In this document: piece by piece, positions 11,265-22,902 of the stretch | Position numbering within the stretch: position 1 is the first letter of the stretch | How the letters are laid out: every line of letters begins with the position of its first letter | DNA from: Megalobrama amblycephala | Lineage: Eukaryota > Chordata > Actinopteri > Cypriniformes > Xenocyprididae | Length of the DNA stretch: 64,000 bases | Assembly (NCBI RefSeq): GCF_018812025.1 | Contig: NC_063050.1 | Coordinates: 5,774,547-5,838,546 of the forward strand | Reading direction: 5' to 3' | The notes under the pieces: model-generated | The model's input: only the letters and a program-made list of their open reading frames with translations | The model's database searches: none | Told to the model about the DNA's origin: nothing | Made by a program: the position numbers and the translations under genes

Positions 11265-11396
11265 CAAACCAGGGCCCAGATCAGGACGCAGACAAACTGG
11301 CTAAACCGACCGTCTGCTAGCTGCCTCACGTCACAGAACTCAAATAATTCACAGCACATAGAAACTCTTTCACCTAGATATTATCACATAGAGACT

Positions 11397-14339
11397 GTGT
11401 CTGTACCTCGAACTAGTAAATACAAAAAACTTCCGAAACCTTTTAAGGGTAAAAATGTAATTGATGTTCAAAAAATGAAAATCACAGATAAATTAGATAA
11501 ACAAATGATAAAGCTTGGGTTACTGAATATTAGATCTATTTCTTCAAAAGCACTTATTGTAAATGAAATTATCACAGAAAATAAACTAGACTTGCTGTGT
11601 TTGACAGAAACCTGGCTAAAACCAGACGATTACATTATTTTAAATGAGTCTAGTCCTCAAGGTTATGACTATCGACACAATCCTCGACAGAAAGGCAAAG
11701 GGGGAGGTGTTGCTGTAATTTATAGTAATATATTCAGAATCATTCAAAAGAATTTCAAATATAACTCCTTTGAAGTGATGGTGCTTTATGTAACATTATG
11801 TAAGTTGACATTTGTGCTGGCTACTGTATACAGGCCACCAGGGCACCATACTGACTTTATCAAAGAATTTGCTGATTTTCTATCAGAGTTAGTACTGGCT
11901 GCGGATAAAGTCCTTGTTGTTGGTGATTTTAATATCCATGTAGATAATAATAATAAAGACGCATTTGGATTGGCATTTGCAGACATTTTAAACTCTATTG
12001 GAGTTAGACAACACGTGTCAGGACCCACTCATTGTCGTAATCATACCTTAGATCTAATACTGTCGCATGGAATTGATATTGATGCTGTTGAAATTCTACA
12101 GCAGAGCGATGATATATCAGATCATTATTTAGTCTCGTGTATAATACAGTTAGCCAAGGCTACAAAACCACCACCCAGCCATAAATATGGTAGAACCATC
12201 ACTTCTACCACTAAAGATTGCTTTATAAATAATCTCCCCGAGCAGTTTCATCGCCTTAATATACCTGACAACTTAGAAGAACTCGATGCTGCAACAGAAA
12301 CTATTGGCTCTCTCTTTTCCAGCACATTAGATGCAGTCGCTCCTTTACGTCTAAAGAAGATTAAGGAAACTAATCCAACGCCGTGGTATGATGAGCACAC
12401 TCGGGCTCTAAAACGAGCTGTGAGAAAAGCTGAACGTAGTTGGAAGAAAACAAAACTAGAAGTTTTTCGCCTTTCGTGGAAAGAAAAAATGATTGAGTAC
12501 AGAACGGCTATAAGAAATGCTAGATCTACTTATTTTTCAAATCTCTTAATAGAAAACAAACATAATCCTAGGTACTTAATTGACACAGTGGCTAAATTAA
12601 CTAGAAACAGAGATTCAACTGCTGACGTTTCCAAAGAGCACAGCAGTAATGACTTTATGAACTTCTTTACTTGCAAGATTGACAATATTAGAGAGAAAAT
12701 TATAAACATGCAACCGTCTACAGTTTCGCTTCAGACAGTGCACTGTAGTGTCCCTGAGGTAAAACTAGAATCATTCGCCGCTATAGGAGAGGAAGAATTA
12801 TCTAAACTTATCAAATCATCAAAATCAACAACATGTATGTTAGACCCAATGCCGACTAAACTACTGAAAGAAATGCTTCCAGAGGTCGTAGGTCCACTTC
12901 TTGATATAATTAATTCATCGTTAACACTAGGATACGTGCCAAAAACTTTTAAGCAGGCTATTATTAAACCTCTTATTAAAAAACCTCAGCTAGATCCGAG
13001 AGATTTAGTAAATTACAGGCCAATCTCGAATCTACCTTTTCTGTCAAAGATACTAGAAAAGGCAGTTTCAAAACAACTGTGCTCCTTTTTAGAAAGAAAT
13101 GGAATCTGTGAGGATTTCCAGTCAGGATTTAGACCATACCATAGTACTGAGACTGCTCTCGTTAGAGTTACAAACGATCTACTCTTATCATCCGATCGTG
13201 GCTGTATTTCTCTATTAGTGTTATTAGATCTCAGTGCTGCTTTTGACACTATCGATCACAACATTCTTTTAAAAAGACTTGAAAACTATATTGGCATTAG
13301 TGGAACTGCTTTGGCATGGTTCAAATCGTACTTATCTGACCGTTATCAGTCTGTAGTAGTTAATGAAGAGATGTCGTATCGATCACAAGTTCAATATGGA
13401 GTACCACAAGGCTCAGTACTAGGACCGTTGCTTTTCACTCTGTACATGCTGCCCTTAGGACAGATAATTAGGAAGCATGGTGTTAGTTTTCACTGCTACG
13501 CTGACGATACTCAGCTCTATATTTCCTCGCGCCCTGACGAAACCTACAAATTCACAAAACTAACAGAATGCATAGGTGACATTACAAACTGGATGACAAG
13601 AAATTTCTTATTATTAAATTCAGAAAAAACTGATATCCTAATCTTTGGACCAAAAACTTCCTCACGAAAAAACCTTGAATACTCTCTAACACTTGACGGG
13701 TGCTCCATTAAACCTTCGTCCTCAGTTAGGAACCTGGGTGTGCTCTTTGATACCAATCTTTCATTTGAAAGTCATGTTTCTAGTATCTGTAAAACCGCAT
13801 TCTTCCATCTAAAAAATATATCTAAATTACGACATATGCTCTCAATGACAAATGCGGAACAGTTGGTTCATGCATTCATGACCTCAAGACTAGATTATTG
13901 TAACGCTCTACTGGGTGGTTGTTCTGCTCGGCTATTAAACAGACTACAGTTGGTCCAAAATGCGGCAGCTAGAGTTCTTACTAGAACCAGAAAGTATGAC
14001 CATATTAGCCCAGTTCTGTCAACATTACATTGGCTCCCTATTAAACATCGTATAGATTTTAAAATCTTGCTACTTACTTATAAAGCTTTAAATGGTTTAG
14101 TTCCCCAGTACCTAAGCGAGCTCTTAATGCATTATAGTCCTTCACGTTTATTGCGATCTCAGAATTCAGGCCAGTTGATAATACCCAGAATATCAAAATC
14201 AACTGAAGGCGGCAGATCCTTTTCCTATTTAGCACCTAAACTCTGGAACAATCTCCCTAGCATTGTTCGGGAAGCAGACACACTCTGTCAGTTTAAATCT
14301 AGACTAAAAACACATCTCTTTGCTCTTGCATACACATAA
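11397..14339 (+). CDS. LINE ORF2: endonuclease-reverse transcriptase
   Basis: The open frame spans 980 codons from a GTG at 11397; the first in-frame ATG is 11475, which is the likelier start. An exonuclease-endonuclease-phosphatase domain occupies about residues 38-260 ([40 protein letters not shown]). The reverse transcriptase lies about residues 500-770 ([58 protein letters not shown] with the YADD catalytic pair near 700). A C-terminal domain ends at LFALAYT. There is no RNase H. The frame contains no stop, and all key catalytic motifs are visible. It would nick target DNA and prime reverse transcription of the LINE RNA. Confidence 0.92.
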   Translation: MSVPRTSKYKKLPKPFKGKNVIDVQKMKITDKLDKQMIKLGLLNIRSISSKALIVNEIITENKLDLLCLTETWLKPDDYIILNESSPQGYDYRHNPRQKGKGGGVAVIYSNIFRIIQKNFKYNSFEVMVLYVTLCKLTFVLATVYRPPGHHTDFIKEFADFLSELVLAADKVLVVGDFNIHVDNNNKDAFGLAFADILNSIGVRQHVSGPTHCRNHTLDLILSHGIDIDAVEILQQSDDISDHYLVSCIIQLAKATKPPPSHKYGRTITSTTKDCFINNLPEQFHRLNIPDNLEELDAATETIGSLFSSTLDAVAPLRLKKIKETNPTPWYDEHTRALKRAVRKAERSWKKTKLEVFRLSWKEKMIEYRTAIRNARSTYFSNLLIENKHNPRYLIDTVAKLTRNRDSTADVSKEHSSNDFMNFFTCKIDNIREKIINMQPSTVSLQTVHCSVPEVKLESFAAIGEEELSKLIKSSKSTTCMLDPMPTKLLKEMLPEVVGPLLDIINSSLTLGYVPKTFKQAIIKPLIKKPQLDPRDLVNYRPISNLPFLSKILEKAVSKQLCSFLERNGICEDFQSGFRPYHSTETALVRVTNDLLLSSDRGCISLLVLLDLSAAFDTIDHNILLKRLENYIGISGTALAWFKSYLSDRYQSVVVNEEMSYRSQVQYGVPQGSVLGPLLFTLYMLPLGQIIRKHGVSFHCYADDTQLYISSRPDETYKFTKLTECIGDITNWMTRNFLLLNSEKTDILIFGPKTSSRKNLEYSLTLDGCSIKPSSSVRNLGVLFDTNLSFESHVSSICKTAFFHLKNISKLRHMLSMTNAEQLVHAFMTSRLDYCNALLGGCSARLLNRLQLVQNAAARVLTRTRKYDHISPVLSTLHWLPIKHRIDFKILLLTYKALNGLVPQYLSELLMHYSPSRLLRSQNSGQLIIPRISKSTEGGRSFSYLAPKLWNNLPSIVREADTLCQFKSRLKTHLFALAYT

Positions 14340-15427
14340 CACATTATCAATACATTAACATTTTTCAAATCCGTTAAAGGATTGTTACGCTGCAATAATT
14401 AGGTCGGCCGGAACCGAGAACATTTCCTATAACACTAGATATACCTGTACATCAGAATAAGAATGGCATCTACGCTAATATCTGTCTCTCTGCTTATCCT
14501 GAGGTTTGCCGGGTGCTGGATCCAGGCCGTATCCAGATCAGATGGAGAACCTGTGTCTGGACCTGCCTACAACGTAGCCCAGGAGACAATGGGCCTACAG
14601 ATCCAGTTCTGGCTGCATCTATAATTCTGATTTTTAATCCCCGTATCCGCTTACATATATTTATATATAATCTATTTTTAATCTCTATAATAAAAATGTA
14701 TAATTCAGATTTTGATCTCCATATCCATTTACATATATTATATATATCTTCCAAGGGGTTTTTTCCCTCCTAGGACTTTTTTCCCAGTGTTAGCACGCTG
14801 GGTTTTTCTCCTAGGGGGTTTTTTCCACCCCTGGGAGTCAGCCGACATTGGCTTAATGTAGCACCATCTTGTATATGTTACATATTACCACGCTTGTTTG
14901 TACAGCTTATTTTTAACCACTTCCCTTTTTTCTGTGCTTCTAATATGTAAAGCTGCTTTGAAACAATTACCAATTGTAAAAGCGCTATATAAATAAATTT
15001 GACTTGACTTGACTTGACTAATGAGGGTTTAAGTAATTTTTTTTATGTAGGCTCTAAGTTTAACTAGTCTGCATGAAATTGATGTGTAAATGAACACTAA
15101 ATATGTTATGTATAGCCTTTTATAAGTAGCTAATTGCCACACCTGCTTATCATTTATAACGTAAACATCTTTATTGATATGAAAATACCCCAAATCAAAA
15201 GAAAAAACACACAAATCATATACTATTGTAATCGTGTGTTTATTAGCTTCTTGTTTCACATGTAGAAATCTTTCCTCGTTTTGTTTTTCATGGAGCTCAG
15301 AATGAGGAAGTGTGTGTAATGGCGTCATGCAGTAATATGGTCATGCAATATGATTGACAGCTCCAGACCGAATGAGCGCTCACTGTCATAATTCATGCAA
15401 ACCCGGAACAGGAAGGAAAAATATATA

Positions 15428-15433
15428 TTTATT
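15428..15433 (-). terminator. Candidate polyadenylation signal for NLR locus B
   Basis: An AATAAA on the minus strand lies about 135 bp downstream of the B30.2 stop codon. Position fits a 3' end, but the area is AT-rich. Confidence 0.35.
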
Positions 15434-15565
15434 GGTGTTGTATAAAAATATATTGAAAAATATCATATCATGCATCACTAGTGTTTAGTGATGAATAAAG
15501 AACAGAGAATTGAACTATTAATCACAGTCTGGAAAAATCCTTCACTAAGACACAGTATATTTCAC

Positions 15566-16146
15566 TCACCCGGTTGTGTGTGTATCACTGTTGTTTCTCA
15601 CAGGAGGTTGTTTAATGTCACACAGACACACTGAGGAGTTACACTCATAAACACCTAATCCAGCATAGAGAGATTCAGTGAATGTGGTGTTGAATGTGTG
15701 TAAGTGTGTGAGTGTATATATGTCAGAGACGCTGTAGAAGGACAAAGTGCCGGCCGACACGTCCAAATACACTCGTACTCTATTAGAAGATGAACGGATC
15801 GCAGGTATCTTAGTCCTGTTCTTATTGTGACACACAGAGAATCCATTATCAGTGCAGTTCAGACTCCAGGATTTGTCATTGTAACCAAACACACAGTCTT
15901 CACTCCATCCTTTCCTGCTGATTCCTTTATATGTCACTGATATTTCAGCATGTCCACTCCATTCAGCCTCCCAGTAACAGAGTCCAGGCAGACTCTCTTC
16001 ACACAGAACCTGACACCACTTCTCAAATCTCTCTATATGATCAGGATACGACTGATTCTTTAACACACACGTCACCTTCCTGTTCTCCTCAGACAGAATG
16101 AGATAAGTGTTTGCTGTGTTTGGATCCAGTGTGAGATCACAGGCAT
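15566..16146 (-). CDS. PRY-SPRY (B30.2) terminal exon of locus B
   Basis: After a TTCAG acceptor the exon reads [20 protein letters not shown] (PRY start). It continues with [31 protein letters not shown] and the conserved [17 protein letters not shown] with LYAGLGVY near the end. These are the usual PRY and SPRY landmarks of fish NLR-type B30.2 domains. The domain is complete and open and ends at TGA 15566-15568, with a 15-residue Asn/Thr-rich tail (QPPVRNNSDTHTTG) longer than that of locus C. Confidence 0.88.
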
Positions 16147-19100
16147 CTGAACACAAGAAGAGAGAAAGATTTCACGAAATGAGACAAATCAACATCAAAT
16201 CACTAAATGATTGTGTGTGGAGACCTACATTTTTGTGGTCCTGCTGTAATTCTGCACTCTCCACAATGATCCACACTATAAAACAAAAACATGTCATTAA
16301 TTTTCTAAAGGTAATACAAAAAAGAAAAAGAAACATTCACAATATGTTGTGTGACGCAAACTTAGTTCACCAAAAAATGACTGATCGTTTAGCCTGATGT
16401 TGTTCCAAACCTGTATGACTTACTTTCTTCTGGGGAACATAAAAGAGACATTTCTCAAAATTTCTCCTTTATCTTTATTAGTGTTACTGGATCTTAAGTG
16501 CTGCATTTGACACTATAAACCACAACATTCTTATATATATATCTATACTACGACATATGCTCTCAATGACAAATGCAGAACAGTTAGTTCATGCGTTCAT
16601 GGCCTCAAGGCTAGATTACTGGAACGCTCTACTGGGTGGTTGCCCTACACGCTTAATAAACAAACTCTAGCTGGTACAAAATGCAGCAGCTAGAGTTCTT
16701 ACTAGAACTAGGAAGTATGACCATATTAGCCCAGTTCTGTCAACACTGCATTGGCTTCCTGTTAAACCTCATATAGATTTTAAAATCTTGCTAATTACTT
16801 ACAAAGCACTAAATGGTTTAGCTCCCCAGTACTTGAAAAAGCTCTTAACGCATTATAGTCAGGGGTGCACATACATGTTTTGGTCTGGTTCTCGAGGGAG
16901 CACCTGAAAATGCTGCATAGTACATACATATGCTACAAGCTGCCTAAATGTAAACTAACACTATTTGTTCACTGTAGAAATTAAATATAGGTTCATTGTT
17001 GTTAAAGCTGTATTGTTTTTATTATATTAATATTAACGGCATGGATGACAGCAGGAATATTAGGCTGCTGTCACTTTAAGACCAAATGCACGGACTGAAT
17101 ATACTGACACACATCTGGTTTCTTTCTCACTGAGCAGCAGTGGACTACAGTAAAATAACACACCTTCAAGGTGTGTATAATTTACACTACTTTATTAAAT
17201 GAGTCCTAACTGATTGGCACTAACAGTAGGTAATGCTCTTCTGCACTTTTCCTGAAACTCTAACCTTCATTAAAGCACCAGGTGAAGGGTTGCCAGATAT
17301 CACAAAAAACCTAAACAAGCCCTTAAAATGTAATATTGCAAAGCTATCAGCGGAACGAATATAAACAATATAACTAGTATTACATCCTACAAATTTAAAA
17401 GGCAGGAAATGTAGTTTATTACAAATAGAACAGTTCAATATAAGATGTTCACATATTATAAACTGATTGAGGATGAGATTGAAAAATAATAATTCAACAA
17501 AACTTTACATTTTGATTATAAATTGTATTTAATATCAACAAGGGCACAGGATTTCTTACACATGGGGGTGGGGCGAGAATCGATTTTGAGTCAAATTATG
17601 ACCCCAAGAATCAATATGAATTGAATAGTGAGATTCCAAAAGATTTCCACCTATATGAATGTTTTCACAATAACTAACAATGCAAACGTGATGTAAATAC
17701 AGCAAGAGATTCATTGTGTAGTATAAGAGCATCACTGATTATAACGGGAGTTTTGCCAAGTGTCCAGATAAACTCATGCTGTGTGATTGACAGCTTCAGC
17801 CATTATAAAGAGAAATTCTTTGAAGTAAAAATACAAGGATAATTCATTATGAATTTAACTGTCATTACCGGTCTAAAAATTAACTACGTTACTAACAGTT
17901 TGTGGGCTCCTTGCTGGTTCCAGAACAGTTGGTACAACCTGATCTTTGAGCAAAAGTTTTTGGGCAAAGACAGTATCGTATTGCGACTTGTTCTCAAAAC
18001 AGTTGCTGGAAAAATGTACGGTACAAACACACAAGTCAGCATTAACGTTCATTATAAAAAAAACTGTATCCATTTTTCTCTGACATCGGGATCTTTTGAC
18101 AGCTTATTCAATGATGATGTTTTTTCCACAGCCAGGAACAATACAACGTCTGCGCGGCATTACAATCTAGTTATTATCACAATCTTATCGTAAACAACTA
18201 CTTTAGATCTATGTGCTGCTGCTCGACTGAACACCAGTGGGTGGGGCCAGTGATGCGATGATGTAAAAGTAGGCATTGTTGTCTTGCTCCAGAGGCAGTC
18301 GTATGCAAATGATTGTGCCCCTGTGACGTCACATGCCACCTCTGCTCCAAATTAAGCCTTTTTACAGCTTGATTATATAAATGATTTTTTATTGATGATG
18401 AGGGTGTTTTAAGTTATGGAACTTGCAGGATGTAATAATGATACAAAGACTTCTTATATGCCAAAAGACCAAGATAATTTTGATTTCTTATGTCATGACC
18501 CCTTTAAAAGTGCTTGTTTACCAACAGGTGTCACAAATAGTCTACTATGTGTGGCACATTTTCCACGTTATCTCTGTGAATGAAAATGAGAAATGTAGAT
18601 CTTTAAATTGAATTTTACTTAAATTTAATGTTGATGTGAGGTTGAATTGTAAATGGATGTTGTTTGGATTGTAGTCAGAGATATTGGGCTATATAAACAA
18701 AATTTACAATGTTAAGCAATAAGTGTTAAGTTCCTGCAGTTTGTCAATTTTCTTGTTAAGGGTTGGATTTTGCGTGACCTGTATGAGACATATCAGTAGT
18801 TTTGACAGTCATCTGCCTGTTTAAGTGAAGAACTGCACTACTTGTGGATTTTTTATTAAATGTAATATACGTATTAACTACAATTGTGCTGACCTGTGGC
18901 ACAAAACTTTCAACCTCTGTAGCACCAGTGCTACGTGCAAAAAAAGTTAACGTACAGCCCTGCTTCGAGATGTGTTTTTCTCATTCGTATTTCTAACTTT
19001 AGCACATTTCCATTTTGCATAACCTGACAACATGATCATTCATAAATAAAATATACATTCTGAATAAAATATTTCATATTAGAAATAAAGTGTAGGTTTA

Positions 19101-19749
19101 AAGTTCTGCATGTAACACAAGTAATCATATTTTTATGAAAGCAGGGATACTGTTGGAATAGCCTATTAATGCAATATAATGACTGCGTTCAGATGAGTGT
19201 TTCTCATAGCCTATCTTGTGCTTTTGTTCTTGTTTATTATCATTTTTATTTAGTCATTTCAAATTCTGATTTAAAATGGTAAGCAGTCAGTTGTTGTTGT
19301 TTTTTTTTTTTTTGGTTTAGAACGTAATGTTTGTATTTTAACCCTTTCTTTGCACAATGTACAGCATAGTCTAAAGATTTGTTTTCATAGCCTTTATATT
19401 ACAGATTGTTTGGAGAACAACATTGGGCAGGATGTGGAATAATAATTAAAAAAATAAATAATGGATTGAAATTAAATTTTGTCTAACTAATCAAAAAAGT
19501 AATCGACAAATTAATCAATTATCAAAATAATTCTTTATTGTGGCCCTATAAAAAAAAAAAAAAAAATCTCATCTCTCTGTGTGAATTCAGTGTTTTTGAC
19601 TCCCATAGTCTGCCACTACAGGTTTACACCTACCTGGGGTCAGAGGTCACTGATTTAACACTGAGTTTAGGAGGATCGTACATGAATCGGTCACTCTTCA
19701 GAGACACACAGTGTTTTGTAGGTGTAGATTTTCTCTTTCTCTTCTCCAT
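15566..19749 (-). CDS. NLR locus B: compact N-terminus + B30.2 gene lacking NACHT/LRR
   Basis: Three exons are supported: first coding exon 19749..19634, linker exon 16275..16229 and B30.2 exon 16146..15566. All have consensus splice sites. Exon 1 leaves AG (phase 2); the linker begins with T and ends with T (phase 1); B30.2 begins AT. Joining gives SDP-S-VDHCGECRITAGPQK-YACDL in frame, about 250 residues. I saw no NACHT or 174-bp LRR exon in the 3.4-kb intron, which instead holds a LINE fragment and a probable hAT element. This is either a deletion derivative of an NLR making a small B30.2 protein, or a dead remnant. No disabling mutation is visible. B30.2 domains bind protein ligands; its target here is unknown. 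Confidence 0.55.
16229..16275 (-). CDS. 47-bp linker exon of locus B
   Basis: The exon is bounded by a TATAG acceptor and a GTAGGT donor and encodes VDHCGECRITAGPQK. Locus C has the same exon at 32551..32505 with the same length and phase. The Cys in HCGEC replaces Gly of HGGE in locus C. Confidence 0.75.
16365..16440 (+). repeat. Fragment of a common cyprinid TTCACC-type repeat
   Basis: The order TAGTTCACCxAAAAATGA followed by TGTTCCAAACCTGTATGAC is a very common fish interspersed motif. A related copy is at 60727-60840. Confidence 0.45.
16475..16859 (+). mobile_element. CR1/L2 LINE ORF2 fragment
   Basis: The fragment matches 13214-13270 and 13835-14145 of the long LINE with the middle deleted (junction at the TATATATATA near 16537). 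It carries stop codons and lies in the large intron of locus B. Confidence 0.8.
16860..18962. mobile_element. Probable non-autonomous hAT element
   Basis: The left end reads CAGGGGTGCACATACATG; the right end, read on the other strand, is CAGGGCTGTACGTTAACTT. These resemble hAT terminal inverted repeats. No convincing 8-bp target duplication and no transposase frame were seen. An inner repeat runs from about 17740 to 18510 and ends in ATGTCATGACCCCTTTAAAA, a motif frequent in fish repeats. Confidence 0.35.
19634..19749 (-). CDS. NLR locus B first coding exon
   Basis: After a CATATGCAG acceptor and a 21-base leader, the exon encodes 38 codons plus AG: a basic start MEKRKRKSTPTK, then HCVSLKSDRFMYDPPKLS and VTSDP, ending at a GTAGGT donor. 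The exon is five codons shorter than in locus A but keeps phase 2. Confidence 0.72.
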
Positions 19750-19881
19750 AATGACAAACTGACTTCAGACCTGCATATGGAAACACAGTTAACAGCAGTT
19801 TGTGGAGGATCATTTTCTTCTGAAGTCCATAAAGTACTGGTTTACTGACTGTGGAAGAACTGGTCTGACTGCACAAAGCCC

Positions 19882-20410
19882 AGGGGCCAGATTTACTAAC
19901 AGCCTGGGCTAGCGCAAATCCTCTTTTGCCACTAAAAACTACTGTCAGGATTTACTAAAGACACGCAGTGTAAAATCAGCGCTGAAAAGGTGTGGACTGA
20001 GTTGTTTTTGCGGCTGACCTTATTGCATATGCATTTGTAGGAGTTTCCCTTTCCGACGCAAAATTTATGGGAGGAGAGTATTTAAATGATTCACGCAACG
20101 TGATTTACTAATGTTTCGCTCATCAGTTTACTGCTATTTGCGCTATTATTTAATGCCCAAAAAAAGCATGTCTTAACCCATTTTGCGACATGGCTGCAGT
20201 TGTTGCTGCTGGGAGGAGACAACACAGAGAACAGAGAGCGTGTGGTAGAAGGGAGACAATATTTTCCACTCGTTTTCATTTCTTTGGAATACCAGAGGAA
20301 GACGTTATCCGAACATATCATTTGCCAAGCCATGTTAGTCTATAGATGTGTGCGTGTTTGTCAGATTACATGTAAGAAGTGGCGCCTGTGTTGACCCGCA
20401 CCTGATGGGA
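19882..20410. mobile_element. MITE-like insertion upstream of locus B
   Basis: Homology to the leader regions of loci A and C stops at about 19882, where GGGGCCAGATTTACTAACAG begins. That start and the following G/C-rich text resemble a common fish Harbinger-type MITE. The right end is not clear. Confidence 0.4.
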
Positions 20411-20639
20411 GCATCAGCTCTGCTTATTTGCATCCCAACTCTCATTTGCACTGCTCTTGTTAGATTGCGTTGGAGCCTGTTACACTTTTCTAATGCTTAA
20501 TAGCTGTTCTCCCTCCACAATAATGAGTTCCAGTGTATTCAATTGATGCAGTTAAACAATCAGATACAAAAACAACAACTATGAATCCCATCAGCTCAAA
20601 TTTGACTGTCATCATATGATTCCAACAGATTTATTATCA

Positions 20640-20895
20640 TTTGTAGTCAAGTCATCTTCATTTACGTATATAGCACTTTTTACAATACAGATTGTTTTAA
20701 AGCAGCTTCACATTATTAATAGGAAAATTTCTTTCTTTACAAATTAACATTGCCAATTTACCTGTCTGGCCCACATAATACAGAATTATTAGTCGTTTCC
20801 ATGGATCTATGTGAACTGTAATAATTTTGATAACGTTTTATCTATACATAGGGAAAGGGAAGGGAAGGAGGCCTTTGCAGGAGATAGTTTAGTTG
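20640..20895 (-). repeat. LINE 3' tail, antisense copy
   Basis: Read on the minus strand, this ends in AAGATGACTTGACTAC after GTAAAAAGTGCTATATACG, the typical CR1/L2 tail. Its inner part (20850-20890) is the reverse complement of 21375-21420, giving an inverted pair with the next LINE tail. Confidence 0.7.
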
Positions 20896-21169
20896 ACGCA
20901 AAAAAAGATGGCAAGCACGTATGGCAGGTCAACAGGCTAGCGAAATGCTAGTGTGTTGTGCTAGTGATAATGATTTAGATTAAAGCTAGTGATTTCAGAT
21001 TAATGTGATATTAGACAATATCTGATACTATGGTGATGAGTAAGTTATACTTAACAATACAAACAAGAATGAATGATAGTATATAGAGAAAGCTAAACGG
21101 AGCTTACAGACACAAAAAAAATGTGCCATACACATAGCACATTATCTGCTTCTATAATTCAATTCATGT

Positions 21170-21868
21170 AAATTGTTAGGCTGCATAGATCAGGTCAGCG
21201 GGAACCGGGAACACTTCCCATTACACCTGATGTACTCGCTACATCATAAGAAGAATGGCGTCTACACTAATATTAGTCTCTCTGTTTATCCCGAGGTTTA
21301 CCGCAGCCTGCCAGATCCAGGTCGTATCCAGATGAGATGAAGGACCTGCATCTAGACATGATGGTAACATCATGAAGTGTCAACTAATCTATCCCCTGTG
21401 AAGGCCCATTTCCCTTTCCTTTTCCTATGTATTGATAAAACATTATCAAAATTATTCCAGTTATTCCAGCATGGATCCATGGAAACGACTAATTTTTCTG
21501 TATTATGCGGACCAGACAAGTAATTTGGCAATGTCACTTTGTAAAAAGCATCTGCGCACATACACATTCAGACGCACCTATAGGCTAAACACGTTAATGA
21601 ATGGCAAGAACGCATTTAAAGTCTTCTGTTTTTAGTTAAAAGGTGTCATTTAAGCGGCCTCTAAGTTAATAATTAACGATTTTTACAACTGAACTGATTC
21701 AATCAACAACCAACTTTAGCTTGATAATAACTTTTTCCTAGAGCTGCTGTAGAGCCAAAACAATCTCTGTCCATTAATTTTCCTATTATCACTGTGAAGT
21801 TGCTTTGAAATAATCTGTATTGTAAAAAGCGTTATATAAATGAAGATGACTTGACTTGACTTGATTTG
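21170..21868 (+). repeat. CR1/L2 LINE 3' end, second subfamily
   Basis: The sequence begins GGTCAGCGGGAACCGGGAAC, parallel to GGTCGGCCGGAACCGAGAAC of the long LINE 3' UTR. It ends GTAAAAAGCGTTATATAAATG then TTGACTTGACTTGA. Substantial divergence from the 14.4-kb copy shows that it is another subfamily. Confidence 0.75.
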
Positions 21869-22504
21869 GCAAAACACTCAGCAGCGAGACAGGAAAGTGT
21901 GTGGTGTGTGGTCTCTGTCTCTGACATCCTGCAACTCTTTCCATCTCTCTTAAATACTTCAGATGAAGAAGAATTTCATCTTCCAGACAGATAAAGACCC
22001 TAAGGACAAATTTCCAAATCAACAACAGAATGGCTTCAGAAGAAGATGATCATCAATGTTTTGGATTGACCCAGTCAGAGCTCAGATCTGAACCCAATCA
22101 AAAAACTTGTGCAATGACTTGAAAAAGGCTATTAAGGTCCAATGAAACCAGTTTTACACAAACCAGCCATCAAAAATACATCAGTATGTCATAATCAATC
22201 GTCTCACTAAAGCTGAAAGTCTGTGAATTGACGCCTAGAAGTATTTAGTATTTACTGTAAATGTTTACTTTCCACCTTTGTATATTTCAGATCGTAAAGA
22301 ACCCACAAATTAATCACAAGTAAAAGCAGAATCCCTAGAGCTCGATATCGTTATAATCCTAAAGATGAACTTGAGCACTTTTACAAGTGTCACAACTCCA
22401 TAAAATAAACTGTTAATATTTGAAGATCGTGTTTAATATGATAGCAATGCAAATGCGAAAATATTGTACAATAATATGACATGATAACAGAAGCGGATAA
22501 ATGA

Positions 22505-22690
22505 ACTTACGGTAATGTGATATTTATGTCTGTTTCAAAACTTCTGAAGGCGAATTTCCATTTCCTTTACTTCTTTACTTTCGGTTTCTGCGCAAAGGTG
22601 TTTCCCCAGAATGCACATGCACAGAGGCCTCAGCTATCAACAACCAATAAACCGCACCCATCACTCTGCTTCTTTTAGTTTTCACTGCAT
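22505..22690 (-). promoter_or_regulatory. Conserved distal first exon / ISRE promoter block of NLR locus B
   Basis: A GTAAGT donor (22510..22505) ends an inferred untranslated exon. The perfect ISRE-type GAAACCGAAAGT lies at 22588..22577, 66 bp upstream of the donor. The block aligns with 6149..6330 and 58644..58780. It is 2.8 kb upstream of the locus B ATG. Such elements bind IRF/STAT complexes in interferon-induced genes; use here is inferred. Confidence 0.55.
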
Positions 22691-22902
22691 GAAAAGAGGT
22701 GTATCCAGACTAGCAAACTCCTGTATACACCACTGATTTCTGGAAGTATCCACAAGTATACCATCCTGACCATTTATATTAAGTTCCACCCATCCAGATA
22801 CTTGTAATGATACATGCTATAGCCATTTGTAATCCCCATGGCAAATGATCCCCTCAAGGATTTTGTCCGGGGACATTTTCACACTTAAACCAGACAGATA
22901 TT

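Larger units (their letters stand above)
9925..15020 (+). mobile_element. Near full-length CR1/L2-type LINE with two open ORFs
   Basis: The order is 5' UTR (from about 9925, end uncertain), ORF1 (10191-11264), a 132-bp spacer, ORF2 (11397-14339), and a 3' UTR ending in TTGACTTGACTTGACTTGAC. Short tandem-repeat tails without poly(A), an esterase ORF1 and an EEP-type endonuclease are known features of CR1/L2-clade LINEs. Both ORFs read through without stops, so the copy may be young. No target duplication was identified, which is usual for the clade. Confidence 0.85.

Noticed and set aside
17849..18193. Plus-strand 114-codon frame in the locus B intron
   Set aside because: It lies inside a probable hAT/MITE-type repeat, has no recognisable domain, and its flanks end in a common fish repeat motif.
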